Positions 1 to 4,590 of a DNA stretch of 5,916 bases are shown one piece after another. Each line of letters starts with the position of its first letter. Position 1 is the first letter of the stretch. The notes beneath the pieces are model-generated. The model was given only the letters and a program-made list of their open reading frames with translations. It did not search any database and was not told the DNA's origin. The stretch covers positions 1 to 5,916 of the forward strand of contig JBEDUI010000138.1 of NCBI GenBank assembly GCA_040414495.1, written 5' to 3'. Source of the stretch: DATAVB01 sp040414495 (GTDB lineage Bacteria; Actinomycetota; Actinomycetes; Mycobacteriales; QHCD01). The translations under genes and the position numbers were made by a program.

Positions 1-300
1 CACGCTCGCTGCAATAAGGGCGAAGCCACACCGACAAAACGACTCTGCTGCCACGGTCGCGGCAGTTGGCGTGCAACAGACCGCCCCAAAAAAACCCTCC
101 TGCCACGCTCGCGGCAATAAAGGTGAAGCCACACCGACAAAACCACCCTCCTGCCACGCTCGCGGCAGTCTGTGTGCAAAAGACCACCCCAAAACAACCC
201 TCCTGCCACACTTGCTGCAATAAAGGCGCACCTATCAACGCCATCCGCGCTCCGCACCCCGCTCTCTGCAGAAAGCACGAACGCTTCGCCCCCCCTAGCC

Positions 301-336
301 CACCAACTGCAGCGAACGTGACACCAGGGCGAATTC
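301..336 (-). repeat. Inverted repeat unit inside array 1
   Basis: This is the only reverse-oriented core in array 1 (308-320, reading CACGTTCGCTGCA on the minus strand). It lies in a 36-bp block that recurs at 2609-2644 with a single difference (G at 328, A at 2636). In both places the next direct core starts 53 bp after the inverted core. It keeps the ~52-bp grid but resets the A/B alternation: the next monomer at 361 is type A where type B would be expected. It could be a junction left by recombination, or a functional opposite-facing site. Confidence 0.85.
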
Positions 337-404
337 GCCCGACAAAAGCAACCCTCCTGCCACGCTCGCTGCAATAAAGGCGAAGCCACACCGACAAAAC
401 CACC

Positions 405-425
405 CTGCCGTCACGCTCGCGGCAG
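405..425. repeat. Hairpin in a B monomer (6-bp stem)
   Basis: CTGCCG (405-410) is the reverse complement of CGGCAG (420-425), with a 9-nt loop containing most of the core. The B monomer at 508-528 has the same 6-bp stem. The B monomers at 48-65 and 151-168 use a 5-bp CTGCC/GGCAG stem with an 8-nt loop instead. A monomers lack it because they carry GCTGCA in place of GCGGCAG. Hairpin-capable units are therefore spaced about 103 bp apart. The stems are short, so folding in vivo is uncertain. Confidence 0.5.
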
Positions 426-507
426 TTGGCGTGCAACAGACCACCCCAAAACAACCCTCCTGCCACACTCGCTGCAAAAAGGGCGAAGCCGCGCCGACAA
501 AACCACC

Positions 508-528
508 CTGCCGTCACACTCGCGGCAG
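508..528. repeat. Hairpin in a B monomer (6-bp stem)
   Basis: CTGCCG (508-513) pairs with CGGCAG (523-528) around a 9-nt loop. It is the same structure as at 405-425, one dimer period (103 bp) away. The loop differs by one base (CACACTCG against CACGCTCG), while the stem is unchanged. Confidence 0.5.
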
Positions 529-672
529 TTGGCGTGCAACAGACCACCCCAAAACGACCCTCTTGTCACGCTCGCTGCAGTTCAGGCGAAGCCGGCCAAC
601 CGCACCCGACACTCACGTCACGCTCGCGGCAGAAAATGCGCCGCCACCAAAGAAAACCCGCGCCAGCCAGTC

Positions 673-1533
673 CTACGAAGGTTCGTTCGCGCTGGTGTTG
701 TGCCGGTGTTGCGGGCCGAGCATCCGCAGCATTTCCAGCGCCTCAGTGCCGCCGGGCGGCGGCGTGAAAATGAGCAGCCGTTGGTCCGCCGCCGGCGTCG
801 CCAGCATCTCGCAGTCGAAATCGATACGACCCAGTTCGGGATGCACGAAGCGGTACGGATGCGACCTGCGTACGGCGACCTCGTGCCGGTCCCAGAGCGC
901 CCCGAAATCGACGCTCGCCGCACGCAGCCGCGTAACAAGTACGCGGGCTGCCGCATCGTTCCCACGGCGGGTGACCGAGGCGCGCAGGTCCGCGACCAAC
1001 TGGCGAGCGTGCTCCTCGTGCTCGTCGGCCGCGAAATGCGCACGCACGTCCGGTTCGGTGAACCAGCGCAGCACGATGTTGCGATCCTCCGGAGCGACCG
1101 TGCACACGCACCCGAACAACGCCAGCGCCATGTCGTTCTGCGCCAGCAGATCACCCAGATCGCTCACGACCTGAACCGGTACGTCGGCCAGCCGGTCGAG
1201 CAGGTACAGCATGCTCGGCCGCAGGTAATCCCCGGCCCGCGCGCCCTCCGGCGGATGGTGCCCGGCGAGCAGGTACAGGTGGTCCCGCTCGTCGATGGTC
1301 AGCCGCAGCGCGCGGGTCAGCGCGACCAGCATCTGAACCGAGGGCTGCGGGCTCCTGGCCTGCTCGAGTCGCATGTAGTAATCCGGCGACATCCCGGCGA
1401 GCGCCGCGACCTCCTCGCGGCGCAATCCTGGCGTCCGCCGCCGCGGCCCTTCGACCAGCCCGACGTCCCGTGGAGTCAGCCGAGCCCGGGACCGGCGCAG
1501 AAAATCGGCAAGGTCGTCGCGCTGCATCGCCAT
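673..1533 (-). CDS. XRE-type HTH regulator with MmyB-like ligand-binding domain
   Basis: This 286-residue protein is probably a one-component, ligand-responsive DNA-binding regulator in the cytoplasm. Residues about 8-92 form an XRE-type helix-turn-helix domain: the stretch PGLRREEVAALAGMSPDYY and the following RLEQAR (about 35-60) are the hallmark of this actinobacterial family. Residues about 105-272 match the MmyB-like ligand-binding domain, with the typical order LWDRHEVAVR (213-222), a FVHPELG-type segment (229-235), F239-D-C-E-M and RLLIFTP (252-258). The length is normal for the family. The start is the ATG at 1533; a second ATG two codons in (1527) is possible, and neither has a strong Shine-Dalgarno sequence. 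The gene is divergent from the oxidoreductase at 1665, an arrangement common in this family, where the regulator often controls the neighbouring redox enzyme and itself. The ligand is not predictable. The 3' end faces repeat array 1. Confidence 0.93.
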   Translation of the reverse strand: MAMQRDDLADFLRRSRARLTPRDVGLVEGPRRRTPGLRREEVAALAGMSPDYYMRLEQARSPQPSVQMLVALTRALRLTIDERDHLYLLAGHHPPEGARAGDYLRPSMLYLLDRLADVPVQVVSDLGDLLAQNDMALALFGCVCTVAPEDRNIVLRWFTEPDVRAHFAADEHEEHARQLVADLRASVTRRGNDAAARVLVTRLRAASVDFGALWDRHEVAVRRSHPYRFVHPELGRIDFDCEMLATPAADQRLLIFTPPPGGTEALEMLRMLGPQHRHNTSANEPS

Positions 1534-1664
1534 ATCCGTAGTGAATCACCGCCCGCGGACCGCATCCTCGGACCGTCGATCCTAGGGAAAGCTCTCCGTT
1601 CCTCATCCGGCGCCAGCCGGGCATTGTCAGGGCCTATCCCAACAAGGAGAGCGGTGATCACGCA
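1534..1664. promoter_or_regulatory. Divergent intergenic region of regulator and oxidoreductase
   Basis: These 131 bp separate two divergent starts and must hold both promoters, and probably the operator of the regulator if it acts locally. A palindromic CCTAGG lies at 1581-1586. On the minus strand its overlap TAGGAT fits a loose -10 element for the regulator gene, about 45 bp from the ATG. No clear -35 and no long inverted repeat are visible, so the individual sites are uncertain. None of the 52-bp repeat cores occur here, unlike in the two 3'-end gaps. Confidence 0.4.
1644..1649 (+). promoter_or_regulatory. Distant Shine-Dalgarno of the oxidoreductase
   Basis: AAGGAG is the only strong Shine-Dalgarno match near this start, yet 15 nt separate it from the ATG at 1665, well beyond the usual 5-9. 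It lies 4 nt before a GTG at 1654 that opens a four-codon frame running into the gene start. Confidence 0.5.
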
Positions 1665-1668
1665 ATGA
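1654..1668 (+). other. Possible four-codon leader overlapping the oxidoreductase start
   Basis: GTG ATC ACG CAA TGA would encode Met-Ile-Thr-Gln. Its TGA (1666-1668) overlaps the ATG of the next gene (1665-1667) as ATGA, the classical arrangement for translational coupling. The AAGGAG at 1644-1649 fits this GTG better than the ATG, although 4 nt is slightly short. It may be chance; nothing else supports expression. Confidence 0.2.
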
Positions 1669-2582
1669 AGGCGGTGCGATTCAGCGAGTACGGCGGGATC
1701 GATGTGCTGCGGGTGGAGGAAGTGGGACGTCCCGTGCCCGGCCCCGGTCAGGTACTGGTCCAGGTCAAGGCAGCCGGGATCAACCCGGGCGAGGCCCATA
1801 TCCGCACCGGCGCACTGCACGAGCGATGGCCGGCGACGTTCCCGTCCGGACAGGGCACCGATCTGGCCGGCGTCGTGGCGGAGGTCGGTCCGCACGTGCG
1901 TGGCTTCTCGCTGAGCGACGAAGTTCTCGGGTTCACCCACAACCGGGCCAGCCAGGCCGAGTTCGTCGCGGTCGACGACGTGCAGCTGACGCCGCTTCCG
2001 GCCGGGCTGTGGTGGGATGTGGCCGGCTCGCTGCACGTGGCCGGTACGACCGCGTACGCCACGGTGTTCGCGGTCGACCCCGGACCGGACGACACGGTCG
2101 TTGTGTCCGGTGCGGCCGGTGGCGTCGGTTCCCTTGCCGTGCAGCTCGCGCGGCGGCGGGGTGCCACCGTGATCGGGCTGGCGAGCGAGCCGAACCACGC
2201 CTGGTTGAAGGAGCACGACGTCATCCCGGTCGAGTACGGCGAGGGCGTGGCCGAGCGGATCCAGGACGCCTCCGGCGGGAAAGTCGACGCCTTCATCGAT
2301 ACGTTCGGCGATGGATACGTGCAGCTGGCGGTCGAATTGGGCGTGCGGCCCCGGCGGATCAACACGATCCGCGACTGGGATGCCGCGACCAAGATTGGGG
2401 CGCGGACCGACGGCGAAAGTGCGGCAGCCTGCGCGGTCGTACTCGGCGAGCTGGCCCGGCTGGCCGCGCGGGGCGACCTCGAGGTGCCGATTGCCCGCGC
2501 CTACCCGTTAGAGCAGGTGCAGGACGCGTTCCGCGAGCTGGAACGGCGACACAGCCACGGCAAGATCGTGCTCCGGCCGTAA
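1665..2582 (+). CDS. NADP-dependent quinone oxidoreductase-like protein (zinc-free MDR family)
   Basis: This is a 305-residue cytosolic oxidoreductase of the medium-chain dehydrogenase/reductase superfamily, quinone oxidoreductase (zeta-crystallin-like) branch. It is expected to use NADPH to reduce quinones or activated alkenes; the true substrate is unknown. The N-terminal GroES-like half starts with the typical MKAVRFSEYGG, followed by PGPGQVLVQVKAAGINPGE (25-43) and GTDLAGVVAEVG (64-75). The Rossmann half carries the nucleotide motif SGAAGGVGSLAVQLA (148-162). The C-terminus ends in the typical HGKIVLRP. Only one cysteine (C256) is present and the catalytic and structural zinc ligands of alcohol dehydrogenases are absent, which supports the zinc-free group. 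The length is slightly short but complete. The ATG at 1665 is chosen because the N-terminal motif begins there and no in-frame ATG, GTG or TTG start lies nearby upstream. The divergent regulator at 673-1533 is its likely controller. Confidence 0.95.
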   Translation: MKAVRFSEYGGIDVLRVEEVGRPVPGPGQVLVQVKAAGINPGEAHIRTGALHERWPATFPSGQGTDLAGVVAEVGPHVRGFSLSDEVLGFTHNRASQAEFVAVDDVQLTPLPAGLWWDVAGSLHVAGTTAYATVFAVDPGPDDTVVVSGAAGGVGSLAVQLARRRGATVIGLASEPNHAWLKEHDVIPVEYGEGVAERIQDASGGKVDAFIDTFGDGYVQLAVELGVRPRRINTIRDWDAATKIGARTDGESAAACAVVLGELARLAARGDLEVPIARAYPLEQVQDAFRELERRHSHGKIVLRP

Positions 2583-2608
2583 CCGCACAGGTCGGCCGTC
2601 CGCTAACG

Positions 2609-2644
2609 CACCAACTGCAGCGAACGTGACACCAGAGCGAATTC
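2609..2644 (-). repeat. Inverted repeat unit opening array 2
   Basis: This 36-bp block matches 301-336 except at 2636 and carries the reverse-oriented core at 2616-2628. It begins 26 bp after the oxidoreductase stop codon. It is the only reversed unit of array 2, and the first direct core follows at a 53-bp step, as in array 1. Confidence 0.85.
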
Positions 2645-2889
2645 AGCGATCAAAATCCACACTCATGTCACGTTCGCTGCGCTGAAGCCGTCGGCCGCCA
2701 CCAGACGCCAGCCCTCACATCACACTCGCTGCGCTGAACGCGTCGGCCGCCACCAGACACCAGCCCTCACGTCACGCTCGCTGCAATTGGGTCGTACGAG
2801 GCCGCCAGAAGTGCGCCCTCACGTCACGCTCGCTGCAGGCAACGCATAGCCGGCCGACCCCACCCCACACTCGTGTCACGCTCGCCGCC
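2616..2889. repeat. Phased repeat array 2 between convergent genes
   Basis: Six cores lie at 2616 (inverted), 2669, 2721, 2773, 2825 and 2877, with steps of 53, 52, 52, 52 and 52 bp. An extended consensus near CCTCACGTCACGCTCGCTGC covers about 20 bp. The linkers of the 2669 and 2721 units resemble each other (GTCGGCCGCCACCAGAC), but those of the 2773 and 2825 units are largely different, and none matches the A or B linkers of array 1. Unit length is nevertheless constant. The last core ends 13 bp from the stop codon of the leftward hydrolase. The array thus fills the 320-bp gap between two convergent genes, and no gene is visible in it. It may be bound by a protein, transcribed as part of both 3' untranslated regions, or be an inert amplified sequence. 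Confidence 0.92.
2617..2680. repeat. 15-bp perfect inverted repeat; candidate bidirectional terminator
   Basis: GCAGCGAACGTGACA (2617-2631) is the exact reverse complement of TGTCACGTTCGCTGC (2666-2680), with a 34-nt loop. It is formed by the inverted and first direct units of array 2 and lies 35 bp after the oxidoreductase stop. As RNA it gives a strong GC-rich stem from either strand, between two convergent genes, which suits termination or 3'-end protection. No T-run follows, so a classical intrinsic terminator is not shown, although U-poor terminators are common in actinobacteria. Confidence 0.5.
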
Positions 2890-2902
2890 GTGAGCGCAGA
2901 GG

Positions 2903-4540
2903 CTACGGCTTGTTCGTCGGCGCCAGGGCCACGGTCCAGGCCGATACGGTGTCGGTCGCGCCGGTCCCGAACGTCTGTCCGCCGCAGGGGCCGATCGCCG
3001 CGCCGGTCGGACCGTTGTCGGCGATCACGCCTTCGGTGCCGCCGACCTTGGTGCCGCCGGCCACCACCCGCTGGGTCAACGTGGACGGCACCGGGTAGTC
3101 CGCCGGGCGCCCCGAACCTTCCTGGTCGCACACGGCCGAGACCAGACCGCAGCTGGCCACCGTCGTCTTCACCGTCGGCGTGGTGTAGCTGCCGGTCTGG
3201 TATCCCCAGGCGTGCACCCGCGCTCCGGCGTACCCGGCCAGCAGCAACGTGACGTCGGACGGATCGTCCTGGGCAACCGGTATCATCGTGCCGGCATCAT
3301 CCGCCGTGGCGTCCCGGTAATAGAGCCCGGTCGGGCAGCTACCGGCGGTGATGCTGGTGACCCGGGTCCAACCGGACAGCTCGCCGGGCGCCACACCGAC
3401 CGTCCACAGCAGCAACAACGTCCCGGCCGAAACTCCGGTCGGCACCTCGATCCCGGCCTTGCCGTAGGCAGAAGCGCCTGCCACATAAGAGATTTGGGCC
3501 CGCGGGTTCACGTACCCGTGCTGACTGTCCACACCGAACGCCTCGATCGCGGCGTCATCGCCCTGCAGCCGGGTGTCCCACTGCCCGTTCGACGAGTAGT
3601 AGATCGCGGCCTTGATTTGCGGGCAGGCCGCGAGAGCGTCCGGCACCGCCTGCAGCCACTCGACCCGGCGATCATCGGCGATGCAGCCGTATTCGCCCAG
3701 CACCAAAGGCTTTTTCGCGGCTCCGGCGCCCAACATCCCGCCGGTAATGCGGTTGTAGCCGGCGCCGATCAGGTCGGCCGGCGCCTGCCATTTGTCCGCG
3801 TCGTGGTTGTACGGATCCCAGGCGATCGCGTCCACCACGTCGTCGCCCGGATAGAACGCCTGGTAGTACGAATCCGAGTCGTTGGTCAGCCCGGCGAAGT
3901 TCAGTGTCCACACTGCACTGTCCACACCGTGCGCGCCGAAATACGAATACAGATACTTCCAGGCCGCGACGAAATCGTCGCTGCTGCCGGAGTTGGCCGC
4001 GCTCGTACCCTCTGGCTCAATCTGGAACGAGAACAGGAACGGTGTGTTCAGTTTGGACAGTCGGCTCGCCATCTGGGCCAGCACTTTGTCCAGCGAGCCG
4101 TTGGTGATCTGGCTGTAGTGGTACCACCCGTCCGGGCCGGCCGGCGCCGGTTGACCAGCGGCGACGTCACCGAAGGCCCGTGCCTCAAGTGATATCGCGG
4201 CGATGTGACCGGAGCCGATCATGTCGAGCAACCCCTGGTCGGGAAACTGACCGTTCGAGTAATAGTCGGTGCCGGCGCCCGAGAAGTCGTAATAGCGTTT
4301 CTGGATGTCGAAGACGCGACCGGACTTGGCCTCGATCTGCTGGTAACCCTCGTTGTAGTCCTTCGGGGTGTACAGCCCCCACAGGCAGCCGTTATCCGGG
4401 AACAGCTGCGCGGCGGCTGACCGCGCGCTTCGCGGTGCCGCCGCCAAAGCGGTTGCCGGCAGCGCGCTCAACGCGACGGCCGCCAAGGCTCCCTTCAACG
4501 CGGTCCGGCGGGAAAACGGGGGAAGCAGCGGACTGTCCAC
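2903..4540 (-). CDS. Tat-exported GH26-like glycoside hydrolase with C-terminal beta-rich domain
   Basis: This 545-residue secreted protein is probably a (beta/alpha)8 glycoside hydrolase of the GH26 (beta-mannanase-like) type acting outside the cell; its substrate is unknown. A twin-arginine signal is clear: SRRTALK (10-16), a hydrophobic stretch, then an AXA cleavage site, likely after A33. The catalytic domain spans about 48-340, with GCLWGLY (51-57), FDIQKRYYDFSG (77-88), YPGDDVVDAIAWDPYN (230-245) and LGEYG (281-285). By alignment with its neighbour, E175 (in FQIEPEGT) would be the acid/base and E283 the nucleophile; their spacing of 108 agrees with 106 in the paralogue. The usual His before the acid/base is Ile here. 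Residues about 345-545 form a Gly/Thr/Val-rich domain (VPTGVSAGTLLLLW, TLLLAGYAGARVHAW) resembling beta-sandwich modules of secreted actinobacterial proteins; it could bind glycan or cell wall. The start is GTG at 4540 with GAGAGG 5 nt upstream. It lies 50 nt after the paralogous gene. Confidence 0.86.
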   Translation of the reverse strand: MDSPLLPPFSRRTALKGALAAVALSALPATALAAAPRSARSAAAQLFPDNGCLWGLYTPKDYNEGYQQIEAKSGRVFDIQKRYYDFSGAGTDYYSNGQFPDQGLLDMIGSGHIAAISLEARAFGDVAAGQPAPAGPDGWYHYSQITNGSLDKVLAQMASRLSKLNTPFLFSFQIEPEGTSAANSGSSDDFVAAWKYLYSYFGAHGVDSAVWTLNFAGLTNDSDSYYQAFYPGDDVVDAIAWDPYNHDADKWQAPADLIGAGYNRITGGMLGAGAAKKPLVLGEYGCIADDRRVEWLQAVPDALAACPQIKAAIYYSSNGQWDTRLQGDDAAIEAFGVDSQHGYVNPRAQISYVAGASAYGKAGIEVPTGVSAGTLLLLWTVGVAPGELSGWTRVTSITAGSCPTGLYYRDATADDAGTMIPVAQDDPSDVTLLLAGYAGARVHAWGYQTGSYTTPTVKTTVASCGLVSAVCDQEGSGRPADYPVPSTLTQRVVAGGTKVGGTEGVIADNGPTGAAIGPCGGQTFGTGATDTVSAWTVALAPTNKP

Positions 4541-4573
4541 ATCGGCCTCTCGTACGACTGTCTGGTGTGGACA
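4534..4573. promoter_or_regulatory. 8-bp inverted repeat enclosing the ribosome binding site of the Tat-exported hydrolase
   Basis: TGTCCACA (4534-4541) and TGTGGACA (4566-4573) are perfect reverse complements separated by 24 bp. On the minus-strand transcript the 3' arm covers the GTG start and the loop holds the GAGAGG Shine-Dalgarno sequence, so pairing could limit initiation. It could equally be a protein operator in the 50-nt gap between the two hydrolase genes, or chance. Confidence 0.35.
4546..4551 (-). promoter_or_regulatory. Shine-Dalgarno setting the GTG start of the Tat-exported hydrolase
   Basis: GAGAGG on the minus strand lies 5 nt before the GTG at 4540. It supports this start, which in turn places the twin-arginine motif at residues 10-16, normal for a Tat signal. 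Confidence 0.6.
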
Positions 4574-4590
4574 TAGTGCACCACCGCCGA

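Larger units (their letters stand above)
1..631. repeat. Phased tandem array 1: alternating A/B monomers forming a 103-bp dimer
   Basis: A 13-bp core close to CACGCTCGCTGCA recurs with starts at 1, 52, 104, 155, 207, 258 (degenerate, two mismatches), 308 (inverted), 361, 412, 464, 515, 567 and 619. Steps are 51, 52, 51, 52, 51, 50, 53, 51, 52, 51, 52 and 52. Two monomer types alternate. Type A continues with AATAAAGGCGAAGCC and has 51-bp steps; type B continues with GTTGGCGTGCAACAG and has 52-bp steps. Both linkers end in a shared CCCTCCTGC-like tail, so A and B look like diverged copies of one ancestor. The last monomers (567, 619) have different linkers and approach the type seen in the second array. 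The block carries no convincing gene: the period of 103 is not a multiple of three, and the open frames are proline-rich fragments that shift frame from unit to unit. The array is cut by the left edge and ends 41 bp before the stop of the regulator gene. The function is unknown. Confidence 0.93.

Noticed and set aside
1..631. CRISPR array
   Set aside because: Spacing is regular, but the conserved core is only about 13-20 bp, the intervening segments are themselves repeated (A and B linkers), one unit is inverted, and no cas genes are present.
632..672. Intrinsic terminator after the regulator gene
   Set aside because: On the minus strand only a 4-bp GCGC pairing with a long loop precedes a short T stretch; too weak to call.
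66..767. Proline-rich proteins encoded by the repeat array (66-377, 426-767, N-terminus of 529-1668)
   Set aside because: The 103-bp period is not a multiple of three, so each unit shifts frame. The same peptide starts recur only by repeat copying, no ribosome binding sites precede them, and 529-1668 runs antisense through the regulator gene.
1476..2392. Minus-strand frames opposite the oxidoreductase (1476-2216, 1748-2392)
   Set aside because: The plus-strand frame has full MDR family motifs from start to end; the opposite frames have none and overlap the divergent promoter.
2609..2889. Integron attC sites or an iteron-type origin
   Set aside because: No integrase, replication protein or attC-like paired boxes are visible, and 52-bp steps are too long for iterons, which usually recur about every two turns.
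2877..2896. Small hairpin at the end of array 2 (CGCTC/GAGCG) as a terminator for the hydrolase operon
   Set aside because: Five pairs with an 8-nt loop and no T-run; an alternative CACG/CGTG pairing competes, so it is probably chance within a GC-rich core.
3212..4192. Long plus-strand frame opposite the Tat-exported hydrolase (also 4180-5277 opposite both hydrolases)
   Set aside because: Arginine-rich low-complexity translations of the kind high-GC antisense frames give; the minus-strand frames carry clear signals, motifs and catalytic residues.
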